DNA from: an uncultured Lachnospiraceae bacterium
GTDB lineage: Bacteria > Bacillota > Clostridia > Lachnospirales > Lachnospiraceae
DNA length: 64,000 bases
Reading direction: 5' to 3'
Assembly: GCA_910588955.1 (NCBI GenBank)
Contig: CAJURQ010000002.1
Span: 137,758 to 201,757, forward strand
This document shows, piece by piece, positions 24,336 through 34,394 of the stretch. The notes below the pieces were generated by a model. It saw nothing but the letters and a program-made list of their open reading frames with translations. It was not told where the DNA came from and made no database searches. Position 1 is the first letter of the stretch. Each line of letters begins with the position of its first letter. Made by a program: the position numbers and the translations under genes.

Positions 24336-25125
24336 ATAAAGACATTTCCGGATGGGTCGTGTCAAATGCAGCCCGATTCTGCATCTCATAGTAGCTCGAC
24401 GCCCCGTATTTAGAACGTATAACCTTTTTAAATCCCGCCTGTCTCAGATATTCCGCCATTTTATCAAATGTCCAATAATTGATATGATCATTCGTGTGCT
24501 TGCTGTTATATGGAATATCTTTGCACATAAACTGCAAAAACTCGTTCATACTCATTGTCAAAAATTCTTTTTCATAGTTTTCTTTACACTCCATCCAGCC
24601 GGCTCCCCTCACCTTAGGTGTCGCAATCTCACGAGTCAGACATTCCACAGGGTTAATTGTATCAAAACTTAACCCCCTTGCTTCAAACCACGGTCGCCGC
24701 CACTCCCAGAAGCCTTTTCCGATCTTTGAAACATTGTAGAGAAATTCCGCGTCCGGACAGGCAATTCTTAATACCCCCCCCCCAGAATTTAAAGCCCTGT
24801 AACACTCCTCAAACAGAGTTTTTACATATGTATCCTCGATATGCTCGATCACATGACTGCAGTAAGCAGCGCCTATGCTGCTGTCTTCAAACGGCAGTTT
24901 ATCATTTCTAATATCATAAGCAATAAAAGGATGCTTTTTTTGTACCTTTGCATAGTTCTCATTGGGATAATCCAAGTTAATCCATCCACTGCGTTCCCAA
25001 TCACCCGCACCGATATTAACCCTCACCTCGTTACAAAACTGCGCCTTCTGTTTTCTCAAAAGCATGATATCAAAACCCAAAATATTTCCAATACCATTGA
25101 TAGAATTCTTAATTATTTTTTTCAT
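24316..25125 (-). CDS. Class I SAM-dependent methyltransferase
   Basis: 269 residues. VRVNIGAGDWERSGWINLD is motif I for SAM binding, followed by LPFEDSSIGAAYCSHVIEHI (motif II region) and LNSGGGVLRIACPD. It is of the type found in polysaccharide clusters, acting on sugar hydroxyls or sugar nucleotides in the cytoplasm. Its end overlaps the next gene start by about 20 bp if that gene begins at 24335. No membrane segments. The exact substrate cannot be inferred. Confidence 0.8.
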   Translation of the reverse strand: MKKIIKNSINGIGNILGFDIMLLRKQKAQFCNEVRVNIGAGDWERSGWINLDYPNENYAKVQKKHPFIAYDIRNDKLPFEDSSIGAAYCSHVIEHIEDTYVKTLFEECYRALNSGGGVLRIACPDAEFLYNVSKIGKGFWEWRRPWFEARGLSFDTINPVECLTREIATPKVRGAGWMECKENYEKEFLTMSMNEFLQFMCKDIPYNSKHTNDHINYWTFDKMAEYLRQAGFKKVIRSKYGASSYYEMQNRAAFDTTHPEMSLYVEAVK

Positions 25126-25167
25126 CTTCTGTTATCCTCCAACATTTAGCTGATATCATTTCTTGCT

Positions 25168-26166
25168 TCAAACCGCATTACTTTTCACAATCATATTCTC
25201 ATGCACCACATAGAAAATCCGGAGAAATATCGGCTTGGGGAGCACCATGTACAAAAAAAGCTCAAACTTAAACAACATGCCTCTCTTTATTGGCTTTTTT
25301 TGATAATCCTTCCACGGCGACAAGGCGAGATACTTGTCAAAAATACCCTCACACGGATGCACGCTGTTTGAATGCCACGGCGATGTGCCTACATACCGCA
25401 GATAATGTATAATCTTAGGAGCATTGACGGCTTCCGCGATCTCGCTTTCCCTATAATAGGATTCCTTGTGCCGGTACACCTTAGAATACGTTTTATACGG
25501 ATACACCAAATGCATCGGCTGCAAATTATATGCCACCGGCAACGTATATATATCATGCAGAAATTCCATGTTCAGAATATCTTGATCAACCGTCCCATAT
25601 GTCCGGATATTCTGAACGTGATTAATAATTCTCTCTGCATAATGTTCGCTCCGCCACGCATCCAAATCGATTAGGATAACCCCTGAATTATAATAATTGT
25701 CATCCGCCCTCATCCCCACGCTGCAGCGCCCATCTGTTACAAGCGAATCCAGCACCATGCCGATGCCGTGTCCCTGCATGTCCATTTCCGTAAGCGGGGA
25801 AATATCCCCTTCTATCGCCGTATCACAGTCAATATACACAATCCGCCCCGATATATCCGGCAGCAGCATATCAACAAACAGCTTCAAATAAGAATGCGTA
25901 TTTTTCCTCATCCCCGTATAGGCAAACGCAGTACGGATCGCATCATTGTTTAAGACACTCTCCGTTGGCACAAACCGTACCCTGCGCTGATAACTGACAA
26001 CCATCTGCTCAATCTGTCTCTTCATGTCACCGCTAATAGAATCGTCAATTACATAGATGTTTATCTCTTCTGCCGCCCTGTTATTTTCCAACAGGGAGCA
26101 GATGGAGACACCCATAAAGATCGCATAATTATCATCGCTTTGATATAATACATTCAATACGCCCAT
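25168..26166 (-). CDS. GT8 family glycosyltransferase
   Basis: 332 residues with a GT-A fold of family 8. VLYQSDDNYAIFMGVSICSLLEN at the start binds the UDP-sugar, and IVYIDCDTAIEGD contains the DxD metal motif. YNSGVILIDLD and KIIHYLRYVGTSPWH are further GT8 hallmarks. Enzymes of this family usually transfer glucose or galactose with retention. A hydrophobic stretch near the end may dock it to the membrane. It lies 29 bp before the GT-C-like gene stop in the same operon. Confidence 0.85.
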   Translation of the reverse strand: MGVLNVLYQSDDNYAIFMGVSICSLLENNRAAEEINIYVIDDSISGDMKRQIEQMVVSYQRRVRFVPTESVLNNDAIRTAFAYTGMRKNTHSYLKLFVDMLLPDISGRIVYIDCDTAIEGDISPLTEMDMQGHGIGMVLDSLVTDGRCSVGMRADDNYYNSGVILIDLDAWRSEHYAERIINHVQNIRTYGTVDQDILNMEFLHDIYTLPVAYNLQPMHLVYPYKTYSKVYRHKESYYRESEIAEAVNAPKIIHYLRYVGTSPWHSNSVHPCEGIFDKYLALSPWKDYQKKPIKRGMLFKFELFLYMVLPKPIFLRIFYVVHENMIVKSNAV

Positions 26167-26194
26167 GCTTCACATCTCTTTCTCAAATTTTCTG

Positions 26195-27757
26195 CTATTC
26201 TCCAAGCAGCCGCACAATCTGCATAATTGTGTCATTTCCTACACTTACATTCTGAATCTGCTGTGCAAATACTACTTGAATAATGTAAACGACGATCGGA
26301 ATCATCATAATCCCAACCACACACACTTCCCTGAAAGCAAGCAGCCCGCGCATACCTGTTTCCTGTGGCTGTTTCACATACTTCGCCTTATTTGCCCTCG
26401 GAAAGTTTATCACCACCAGTATGATCATACATGTATAAAATGCATACCTGCACAAATTAAACACGGACGTAAGCGGACCTTCCATCAACGCCTGCATCAC
26501 GTCTCCCGCCCCGTTTATATAAAAATACGGTTTCCCCAGAATATAATACATCAACATGCCTTCACATAAGGAGCTTTTAAAGATATACGGTTCCCTGCCC
26601 ATACGCCATATGAGGAAGGCACAGGTCCCGATTGTCTCTGCAATCACATTCAGTTTGATATGTTCGCCGTTGCAGTAGATCATAAGTACCAGCCACGGCA
26701 CAACCAGAATAATCCAGTACGGCGGATTGGAGGTAAAAATGATAAAAAAGATGTTGACCGCAAAAGCCACATAAATCGTCTTGTAATAAAACGCGTAATT
26801 TTCTTCTCTTTTCTGCAAATAACAGTACGCCAGAAGCAATCCCACCGCAAGGACAAAGATCGAAATGGAGTCGACACCCATATGATATTGTAAGGAGAAT
26901 AAATACCCCATTCTGGTAGACAAAATTCCCGTAGCCGCTATTTTTCTGCTCGACTGAGCCGCCATCTCCACTTCCGGATGGATCTCCGCATAGGTTTTCG
27001 CAAAGCTGAACAGAAGTTTTTCAGCCACCACCAGCCAACAGCCCAGCACCATATCCCTGATAATATATAATATCCTTTTTTCGTAGAGCAGCACCAGACA
27101 TACAAACAAAAGCAGCGCAAAGTATTTACAGGTAATTGCCAGTGCAAAGAAAAGATAAAACTTCTTATAGTCGCCTTTTAAATAATAGTGCACCCCGTAT
27201 ACGGCGAGCATTACTCCTATGATATCGTACTGACCGGTAAAATACACCGATAGTATCAACAGTCCCGAAAAAAAGTACACAAACAGAACCGTCTTTGCGT
27301 CTTCCCTGTCTCCGGTAACAAACTCATATATTTTCTTAACGCCTGCCGCACCGGCAATCGCCACTGCCGCCAGCATTGTTTTGCCCCACATCAGGCACAG
27401 AAGACAGCTTTCCGCCGTGTTTCCCGACAATTTTTCATATAACCATGCCGGAAAATTCCACACTGCAAAAAAGGCATAGATCGTGAAATCATATGCCGCA
27501 CCGGATCTTATCCCTCGATTCGCCGTCGCCCCCGGTATAGCCTTTGCATAGGAATAAAAGGAAAACGGATGCCCTTCCGTAAGCGAATACCAAAAGTTCA
27601 GTCCGTTTCTGTATGTTGCAAAAAAATCCTCGTACATTTCCGAAAATAAAATGATACACACGAATATGATCCCGAACAGGTACTCCCATTTATACGGCAT
27701 CGTATTTTCTTTTATAATCGCACGTGTTTTTTTTGCAAATCCTTTTATTTTTTCCAT
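26195..27757 (-). CDS. Polytopic membrane protein, probable GT-C glycosyltransferase
   Basis: About 520 residues from the ATG at 27757; a GTG six codons upstream is less likely. A short basic N-terminus is followed by about ten membrane helices. After helix one comes a loop with FFATYRNGLNFWYSLTEG, then segments such as FFSGLLILSVYFTGQYDIIGVML, which resembles GT-C (mannosyltransferase-like) enzymes where an Asp in such a loop is needed. No family can be named. Context: GT8 downstream, a GT2 pseudogene upstream. Alternative: O-antigen polymerase. Confidence 0.5.
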   Translation of the reverse strand: MEKIKGFAKKTRAIIKENTMPYKWEYLFGIIFVCIILFSEMYEDFFATYRNGLNFWYSLTEGHPFSFYSYAKAIPGATANRGIRSGAAYDFTIYAFFAVWNFPAWLYEKLSGNTAESCLLCLMWGKTMLAAVAIAGAAGVKKIYEFVTGDREDAKTVLFVYFFSGLLILSVYFTGQYDIIGVMLAVYGVHYYLKGDYKKFYLFFALAITCKYFALLLFVCLVLLYEKRILYIIRDMVLGCWLVVAEKLLFSFAKTYAEIHPEVEMAAQSSRKIAATGILSTRMGYLFSLQYHMGVDSISIFVLAVGLLLAYCYLQKREENYAFYYKTIYVAFAVNIFFIIFTSNPPYWIILVVPWLVLMIYCNGEHIKLNVIAETIGTCAFLIWRMGREPYIFKSSLCEGMLMYYILGKPYFYINGAGDVMQALMEGPLTSVFNLCRYAFYTCMIILVVINFPRANKAKYVKQPQETGMRGLLAFREVCVVGIMMIPIVVYIIQVVFAQQIQNVSVGNDTIMQIVRLLGE

Positions 27758-27864
27758 CTCTCTTCTCTTTCCCACAGTCTTTATTTTCTTCTCCGTATTT
27801 TTCAGGTCATGCTCTTATTTCTCTTTCAGTTAATCCCTTTTTCTTTTCACAAAAAATGCTTCCT

Positions 27865-28277
27865 TTACAATATCCAGTGTATGAGCATCGCCAATATCTT
27901 ATTGAAATATCCTCCCTTTCTCATCAATCGCTGGTCTATCCAAATTTTCCACTCCTTTTTAAAATGAATAAAATTCCTAATTTTATTTTTTGTCACCTTG
28001 TATTGCATGTGTATATATAATAAATTCAAAAAATCAGCAAAATCTATACCTATGTCACAAGCTAATTCTTTTAATTTCTCCCGATTTTTCTCACCACTTC
28101 TCTGAATATATTGAGAATCCTCATTCGCCGCGTCTCTATCATTTTTTACTTTAATCACTTTTGATTCTTCAAAAATATTAATCATCTTTTTGGCATATGG
28201 CTGGCAAATCCCATATAACAAATGCTCTATTCCTCCCCAAAGCTTCTGAAGGTTGTTGTTACTACGATTTTTTCCAT
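27865..28277 (-). pseudogene. Decayed GT2-type glycosyltransferase gene with large internal deletion
   Basis: An ATG at 28277 with GGAG about 11 nt upstream opens MEKIVVTTTFRSFGEE, a typical glycosyltransferase N-terminus, but hits TAG at 28227. In another frame a reading frame of about 120 codons runs to 27865, starting around GIEHLLYGICQPYAKKM and containing KVIKVKNDRDAANEDSQY. The two ends fit a single GT2-like gene that has lost its catalytic middle plus the frame. The start and stop signals survive, so the deletion may be fairly recent. Product, if any, would be nonfunctional. Confidence 0.65.
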
Positions 28278-28338
28278 GCCAAATTACGCTCCTTTCATGC
28301 CATGTACCCGTTTTACATTGAACAGTATCGTAAAATAT

Positions 28339-30135
28339 CTATTGTTCAAATACTTCTTCTTTCCTTCTTTCGATAATCCCCCCATCAGACACCTCGTAAA
28401 TATAATCGCAGTTTCTAATGGTAGTCAATCGGTGCGCCACCACAATCAATGTCTTTTCGCCTTGAAAAGCATCAATCGATTCCATCAATGCTTTTTCCGT
28501 CTCATTATCCAGAGCTGCTGTTGCTTCATCCAGCACCAGTATTTCCGGGTTATGATAAAGTGCCCTCGCTATGGCGACACGCTGTCTCTGTCCCCCGGAG
28601 AACTTCACACCGCGTTCACCCACTCTGCTGTCCAGCCCTTTTGGCTGCTCCCTGACAAATGATGCAAGCTGCGCAAGTTCCAAAGCCCTCCACACCTGCT
28701 CATCATCAATCTGATCCGCTTCTATGCCAAATGCAATATTTGAACGAATATCATCATCAACCAGATATATACTTTGAGGCACATACCCTATCCTTTTGTT
28801 CCATTCCTGCCCTAGCAGGGAAATATCTGTCCCATCAAAAAGTATCTGCCCCCTCTCTGGTTTCAACAGTCCCAGCAGTACATCTACAAATGTTGATTTT
28901 CCTGCTCCCGAGGCGCCAATGATCCCTATAAATCGCTGAGGGGAAATAGTTAAATTGATATCATTTAAAACATAATGATCCATGTTCGGGTATCTATAAT
29001 ACACATGACTAATCGTAAGCTCCTTACCCTTCTCCCTTTTTATAGCCTGCTGCTCTGTCATTTCATTATTAGCCTTTTCCTCCAGCGCACGCTCCAGCTC
29101 GTTCACTTTCTGAATCGTCTGATAGGCGAAATTGAAAGACGGTATATTACTCCTGATCGCATTAAGCGAACTCGTCACAACACCTACAGAAGGCAGAATG
29201 CGGAATGCCGCCACCGCAATCACGCCCAGACTGGTAACCATCTCCGCGCTTACTCCGTTCCTGCCAATCTGCCCCATAACCGCAAATATCAGCCCGGCGA
29301 CACACACCATTTCAATAATATAAGCAGGTACAGTCGTCGCCATTTCAATCTTGATCGTATATTTATTTTGCTGCTCAATACTATTTATATATTTCTTTTT
29401 GAAATATCCTTGCCTGCCTGTGACAATCACCTCTTTACTCCCATGCATCATCTCCAGACACGCCTGATTGTAACTCCATCCTGCTTCTCTTTGTTGTATT
29501 CCATACTTATACAACGGTTTTCTGAAAAAAAGCTGGATGCACGAAACACAAAGTGCCGATGAAAATAGCAGTATAAATGCAATCACCGGCTCACGCAGCA
29601 AAATAAATATACCAATTACCACTATTGTCAAAGCTTTTGTCATTAAATTAAACAAATTGCTTAAAATACTGTTAACTGCGGCAACATCCCCGGAAATTCC
29701 CTGTAGAAGTCTGCTCGTATTATTGTCTACAAAAAAAATATAGCCCTGTGCCATATAAGATTCCATCACCCGTGTTCCCAATTCACGTTTGATCTTATAC
29801 GTATATTTTTTAACCATCCATGTATGAAAAATAAAAAATAAATTTTTAAACAAATATACAACTATAATTCCAATACATACACAATAGACCAGAATCCGTT
29901 GGTCTTCAATATGAAAAATACTCACAATCGGCTGCAAATACCACTTCTCATGAAGCTGCTCCACATTGGTAAAACTCTCTATCAACGGCATTATCGCTGA
30001 AATACCAACCATCTCCAAACAAGCAGCAAGCAGTGTGCAAATGGCAACTACTATACCCAATTGCTTTTGCGATCTGGATAGAATATAATTTAATTTACCA
30101 AAAAAATCCTTGATTTTTTCCCATTCATGTCTCAT
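28339..30135 (-). CDS. PglK-like ABC transporter (lipid-linked oligosaccharide flippase type)
   Basis: 598 residues: about six membrane helices in residues 20-330, then an ATPase domain with Walker A GASGAGKS at about 407, Q-loop VPQSIYL, signature FSGGQRQRVAIARAL, Walker B LVLDEA and switch His in VAHR. Fused half-transporters of this type near glycan genes resemble Campylobacter PglK, which flips lipid-linked oligosaccharides using ATP. A second intact copy is at 55932-57710, and a broken copy of its membrane half at 32764-33469. Works as a homodimer in the cytoplasmic membrane. Confidence 0.85.
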   Translation of the reverse strand: MRHEWEKIKDFFGKLNYILSRSQKQLGIVVAICTLLAACLEMVGISAIMPLIESFTNVEQLHEKWYLQPIVSIFHIEDQRILVYCVCIGIIVVYLFKNLFFIFHTWMVKKYTYKIKRELGTRVMESYMAQGYIFFVDNNTSRLLQGISGDVAAVNSILSNLFNLMTKALTIVVIGIFILLREPVIAFILLFSSALCVSCIQLFFRKPLYKYGIQQREAGWSYNQACLEMMHGSKEVIVTGRQGYFKKKYINSIEQQNKYTIKIEMATTVPAYIIEMVCVAGLIFAVMGQIGRNGVSAEMVTSLGVIAVAAFRILPSVGVVTSSLNAIRSNIPSFNFAYQTIQKVNELERALEEKANNEMTEQQAIKREKGKELTISHVYYRYPNMDHYVLNDINLTISPQRFIGIIGASGAGKSTFVDVLLGLLKPERGQILFDGTDISLLGQEWNKRIGYVPQSIYLVDDDIRSNIAFGIEADQIDDEQVWRALELAQLASFVREQPKGLDSRVGERGVKFSGGQRQRVAIARALYHNPEILVLDEATAALDNETEKALMESIDAFQGEKTLIVVAHRLTTIRNCDYIYEVSDGGIIERRKEEVFEQ

Positions 30136-30155
30136 GTTATTTTTCCCTTATCAGT

Positions 30156-30836
30156 CTATAGTATTTCTGCTTTCGCGATAAACGAATCAATATCCCGAAA
30201 CAGATGCGCATTTTCTTTGATCCACGCAATATCCCTGTCCCACCATTTGATTTCCAAAAGTTTTTCAATCTGCTCTTCCGTAAAGCGATAGCGGATTACC
30301 CTGGCGGGAATCCCAACCGCGACAGCATACGGCGGAATATCTCTGGTGACAAGCGATTTAGCGCCGATGATGGCACCATCGCCAATAGACACGCCCTCTT
30401 TAACACAAACGTTATAGCCAAACCAGACATCGTTGCCAATCCTTACTTTATACTTGCTATTAGCGCTTTCCTGCTCCCCAACAGGAATGTCCTCTGACAG
30501 GAAACCGTTTGGCAGCATTGAATGTGCACTGTAAAAAACCGGCGAAGTCGAGACTGTGTTGCAAGCGTGAGATCCCAGACCAATATGGCAGCTTGACGCG
30601 ATAGAACAAAAACGTCCGATCTTACAGTTCATAATGTAACTGTTTTCTCCAATAATATAGGTCCCGTATCCCACATAAGCGTTATGTATCCGTCCGCCCA
30701 CGTTATTATTTCCCTCAAAAAAAACATTGTCCGATATGGAGCAGCGCTTCTGAAAAATCACAGCTTTATCATGTTTAATTTTCCATTTAAAGTAAACAAG
30801 GTATGCTTTATGCAGCCATTTACTTAAAAATTTCAT
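30156..30836 (-). CDS. CatB-type hexapeptide acetyltransferase
   Basis: 226 residues with a left-handed beta-helix: repeated [LIV]-G-x4 turns (CKIGRFCSIASSCHIG, VRIGNDVWFGYNVCVKEGVSIGDGAIIGAKSLV) and the end motif VAVGIPARVIRYRF. It has the loop HSMLPNGF seen in xenobiotic-type acetyltransferases. In this setting it most likely O- or N-acetylates a sugar of the polysaccharide using acetyl-CoA. It lies 20 bp upstream of the ABC transporter. An antibiotic-acetylating role is unlikely given context. Confidence 0.8.
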   Translation of the reverse strand: MKFLSKWLHKAYLVYFKWKIKHDKAVIFQKRCSISDNVFFEGNNNVGGRIHNAYVGYGTYIIGENSYIMNCKIGRFCSIASSCHIGLGSHACNTVSTSPVFYSAHSMLPNGFLSEDIPVGEQESANSKYKVRIGNDVWFGYNVCVKEGVSIGDGAIIGAKSLVTRDIPPYAVAVGIPARVIRYRFTEEQIEKLLEIKWWDRDIAWIKENAHLFRDIDSFIAKAEIL

Positions 30837-30891
30837 GAGTTCCGCTCTCCAGTCCCTACATAATATAGCATTTTTAACAGATCTTTTCTTA

Positions 30892-31983
30892 CTAGTTCTT
30901 CGTGATGCGCATCCACCAATCTCTTAACAACTTTCTTTTTTGTGTCATTGAAGTCTTAGGGCTGCATATCTGACTAATTCCAATACAATACCCCTTTAGC
31001 CGGTTCATCACGATCTTCCACGGTTCTCTCAATCTGAGAACGAAAAACCACAGCCATAATTTCTCACTTACTTTTAAGTTCTCTTTATTCAGCAGCATAA
31101 GGGCTATTGTCGCATGATACTTTTCTGCAAATGCATTCCACATTTCATAATCAATATCTTCTGCAAGACCTTTTCGATCATATAACGTAAAGACATTTCT
31201 TTTGCGCGGTCTAAAAAAAGTGATCCTCTTTCCGCCATAAGCCTGATAGTTGGAATCACATATTAACACCTGCCGCAGAGACAATAAATCAACGGAATGA
31301 CCATGAAAAATAGAATTTTCCAAAACGCGATAAACAAAGCAGGGTTTCGGATCATAATAGAACAGACCTTTATAGGTCAGCCAAGTAGTTACTTCCCAAT
31401 CAACAAACTGTTCGTAAAAAATTTCTCTGGGAACATCCTCCAACGCTTTTCTGCGAATGACAGCCGTTGCCAAATGCGTATATATCTTATCCTTTTGCCA
31501 TTGATATTTTCCTTCTGTATACGGAATATATGGATACAATTCCAATTTGCCGTCAATCAGCTTATACATATTTCCATAACAGGCGGAGCAATCACTATTT
31601 TCTTTCCTATCCAACAACTCTATTTTATGTTGGAAATGGTTCTTATCACAATAATAATCATCTCCGTCCAAGATAGAAACATATTCCCCCCGAGCCTCGT
31701 CCAGAAGTCGAAAAATAAGCCTGCTGTGTCTCCAATTCGGAAATTCTTTCACACCGGCATCGCGATCCTGTACCAATATCCTGACCTGATCTTTGTCTTT
31801 ATATTTTTCTCTTAAAAATTCCAAAGAGCCGTCACTGGATCCGTCATCCCCGATCAAAATCTCATAGGGATATCGTATATCCTGCTCGAGAATGGAATCG
31901 ACAGCTTTTCCTATCCACGATATCTGATTATAGTTCGTGATCAGACAGGACAATTTTATATTTTCATCTGGTCTTTGCATCAT
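30892..31983 (-). CDS. GT2 family glycosyltransferase
   Basis: About 363 residues from the ATG at 31983 (a second ATG follows at once; the frame extends to a TTG at 32004). KLSCLITNYNQISWIGKAVDSIL is the nucleotide-binding start of GT2, LIGDDGSSDGSLE and SILDGDDYY carry the metal-site acidic residues. No membrane helix except a weak C-terminal hydrophobic patch. It presumably adds one sugar to the growing lipid-linked unit. The decayed duplication lies directly upstream. Confidence 0.82.
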   Translation of the reverse strand: MMQRPDENIKLSCLITNYNQISWIGKAVDSILEQDIRYPYEILIGDDGSSDGSLEFLREKYKDKDQVRILVQDRDAGVKEFPNWRHSRLIFRLLDEARGEYVSILDGDDYYCDKNHFQHKIELLDRKENSDCSACYGNMYKLIDGKLELYPYIPYTEGKYQWQKDKIYTHLATAVIRRKALEDVPREIFYEQFVDWEVTTWLTYKGLFYYDPKPCFVYRVLENSIFHGHSVDLLSLRQVLICDSNYQAYGGKRITFFRPRKRNVFTLYDRKGLAEDIDYEMWNAFAEKYHATIALMLLNKENLKVSEKLWLWFFVLRLREPWKIVMNRLKGYCIGISQICSPKTSMTQKRKLLRDWWMRITKN

Positions 31984-32076
31984 CTCATCCCTACCCTTTT
32001 TCAATGGCTCGTTTCCTTCATATCATATGACAGATAAACTGCCCTGTCAAATAAAGTGATTTAACAGACATGTTCC

Positions 32077-32692
32077 TTATAAACCGCTTAAAATTTTATG
32101 CACCTCTTGAAAAACCTTGTCAATATGAAACTCCTTCACACATTTTTGATAGAATGCCTGCCTCATCGCCTGCAGTTTATCTTTTTCCTGAGTTAAAACT
32201 TTCCGTATTACTGAGTTTTTGCTCCGCATAGTCTTGAAGCCTTCGCCTCTCACTTCCATCGCCGATATGCGTCCAATGAATTTTTAACCCCTCAACCTGT
32301 GCAAGCCCGTCAACAATCAACTGTATCCGTTTCAACGGAATCATATTGGAGCAGCTCAGAAATTCCCATTCTTCCCCTTGCCCAACAGGCATCTGTCTAT
32401 TTGGCTCTTAAATTCCAAGCTTACAGACATGCAGTTTACTGCTGTCTGTCCCTTTATCTTTCACATAAGTCTTATAGTATTCAGCCCCATACTCACAAGC
32501 AAAAACAATCGCGTCTAATCTCCTCTCCAGCTGGTGTCAAAACGGTTGTCTTTTGCCCGGCACCCGCTCGTGATATAAATCAATCCCATGTGTTCTTGTT
32601 ATCACGCGGATATTAGAATGCCAAAGATTGATCAAATCTTTCACCCGTATTGCATTTGCACTTCAGAATTTCCCTAAGTTCAGCTCTTCCAT
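32077..32692 (-). pseudogene. Degenerate copy of the GT4 gene at 34375-35652
   Basis: The sequence matches the intact GT4 gene in blocks: its start (ATG at 32692), the central LLSCSNMIPLKRIQLIVDGLA segment (here FLSCSNMIPLKRIQ) and the C-terminal IRRILTQEK region. At least three internal segments are missing, including the one that codes the nucleotide-sugar site (matching about 34535-34785). Frames are broken between blocks. It cannot make a working enzyme. Confidence 0.85.
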
Positions 32693-32763
32693 CTGCTTTT
32701 TGCCTTTCCGAGCTCAATCGTTATCTTCCGGAATAATATAGACAATCCTAATGAAACACCTGC
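32680..32763 (-). pseudogene. Duplicated 3' end of the GT8-like gene at 35649-36734
   Basis: Codes GVSLGLSILFRKITIELGKAKSR, nearly the last residues of the GT8-like protein, and then WKS and a stop because the TGA of the original has become TGG. It is fused in frame behind the truncated ABC transporter sequence. This marks the left breakpoint of the duplication. Confidence 0.85.
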
Positions 32764-33469
32764 CGCCTGTCCCCGGGTAACCTGAATTTCTCTATTTCCA
32801 TGTATCGCTTCCAATGAAACCTGTGAATTTTCATGCTCGGCGCTCCGAAGAATCATCCCGTATTTACGAAACGATTTCTTGTAAAATAATTGAATTGCAA
32901 GTACGCTTACCATCACGAAAATGACAAGTACGACCGCTATGGACGGCGTCTTAATAAACATAAAACACATATTGCAGCCATTGTCGTTCCCTTCGTTATC
33001 AAAGTAATAACGCCGCTTAAAATAACATTTAAAGAATTTATATCACTTTTAATACCCTGTATCAATTTACTGGTATTATTATTAATAAAAAATATCCCTG
33101 TTTCATGCAGGATTTCATAACAAGACTGCCCAGTTCCCTCTTAGTCTTGTATGTATATTTGCGGGCTAACCATGTATGCAGAATAAAATATAAATTTTTA
33201 AACACATACAATACGATAACTTCCCTACAGGCAACCAGAATCAACGACTACGTTTCCCAAATGTGATAAATGCTGACGAAAGGTCTCAGATACCATTTAT
33301 TCTCCATTCCCTCGATAATCGGAAGAATAGCAGATATCCCAAGTGTCTCCATAAATGCAGCTAATATTGTGCAGATAAAAATCATACCGCCGTACAGTTT
33401 CTGCTATCTTGTTAATATCACGTTAAATTTAAGAGTTAAATCTTTAATCGTCTCAATCTCATGCTTCAT
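32764..33469 (-). pseudogene. Truncated and mutated PglK-like ABC transporter (membrane half only)
   Basis: The ATG at 33469 overlaps the end of the GT11 gene. The reading MKHEIETIKDL..., then AAFMETLGISAILPIIEGM, WYLRPFVSIYHI, FKNLYFILHTWLARKYTYKTKRELG and EAIHGNREIQV follows the first 235 or so residues of the intact transporter at 28339-30135. There are at least two in-frame TAG codons (near 33406 and 33252) and small frameshifts. The ATPase domain is absent, replaced at the breakpoint by the GT8 tail. Confidence 0.85.
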
Positions 33470-34394
33470 AATAGGATCTCCATTCCCACAATCTGAGCTT
33501 TTCCTTATTATAGGCAATCAACTTCTTGTCCTGCCTTTTGTTCAACATATAAGCATATTCACCAAAACTCCCCTGACTTTTAACAATATATCTGCATAGA
33601 CTCAATAAATATAAATCTCGATATCCGTAAAAAGATGAGTTGTTTACAATTCTACTGCAAATATTTGTAAAGGGAATAATGTGCTCTAACACCCACTGCG
33701 GCTCTTCCGAAAAGAAGAAGAACATTGTACCCTGTCCGTTTAAGTCCTCACATACATTAATAAAATATTGCTCCGGCAAGACTTTCCAATAGCCACCCTC
33801 CACAGACATATCACCGCGTCTGACATGCACGCCTACAGGATTTGCGCAGGATATAATTTCTTGATAAATCAGCAAATTTTGAGAATCCAGAATCTCCTCT
33901 TTATCCCTGAGAGAACAGTACTTCCATATATTTTTCTCTATCTCGGATAGTTTATACTTAAAATAGCCATGCAGGTAGCATGGTGCCGGAGGTATCGTGA
34001 AGGTATCTAAATTAATCCCAAATAACCCCTTTTCAATCCTGTCGCGCGGCGGAAAACAGGCGAACAATACCTGATACAGCCACACCTGCACCTTTCCCGC
34101 GGTCTGATACTCTTCTAAATGAAACAGTTTGTCTATATTATAGGGTCTGGCAATCACACTGTCATCGCCTTCTCCGTATCTGTCGTACCACGTAATATCC
34201 ATGATCAGGTTGTAGCCCGTTCTTTCTGCAAGCATCTTCATGCTGACATAATTATTGAGCTGGGAACAGGTACCCCCATCCATTTTAAAAATAACGACAG
34301 GATTTTTAATGCACCTCCTGATAACAGGCTTATTGTACCATACAATAGTGCGTAAAATACTATCTAATTTATCTTTAATTCTTTTTTTTAACAT
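33459..34394 (-). CDS. GT11-like alpha-1,2-fucosyltransferase
   Basis: 311 residues. The motif VGVHVRRGDMSVEGGYW is the GDP-fucose-binding signature (HxRRGD) of GT11, and the N-terminal FKMDGGTCSQLNNYVSMKMLAERTG fits the family's opening GGLGNQLFQ-type segment in altered form. Late motifs SQGSFGEYAYMLN also fit. It would transfer fucose from GDP-fucose with alpha-1,2 linkage; no GDP-fucose genes are in the window. Its start overlaps the GT4 gene's end by 20 bp. Confidence 0.75.
   Translation of the reverse strand: MLKKRIKDKLDSILRTIVWYNKPVIRRCIKNPVVIFKMDGGTCSQLNNYVSMKMLAERTGYNLIMDITWYDRYGEGDDSVIARPYNIDKLFHLEEYQTAGKVQVWLYQVLFACFPPRDRIEKGLFGINLDTFTIPPAPCYLHGYFKYKLSEIEKNIWKYCSLRDKEEILDSQNLLIYQEIISCANPVGVHVRRGDMSVEGGYWKVLPEQYFINVCEDLNGQGTMFFFFSEEPQWVLEHIIPFTNICSRIVNNSSFYGYRDLYLLSLCRYIVKSQGSFGEYAYMLNKRQDKKLIAYNKEKLRLWEWRSYYEA

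Noticed and set aside
30156..30836. Chloramphenicol-type acetyltransferase as an antibiotic resistance gene
   Set aside because: The CatB-like fold is shared by many sugar acetyltransferases, and the neighbours are all glycan genes.
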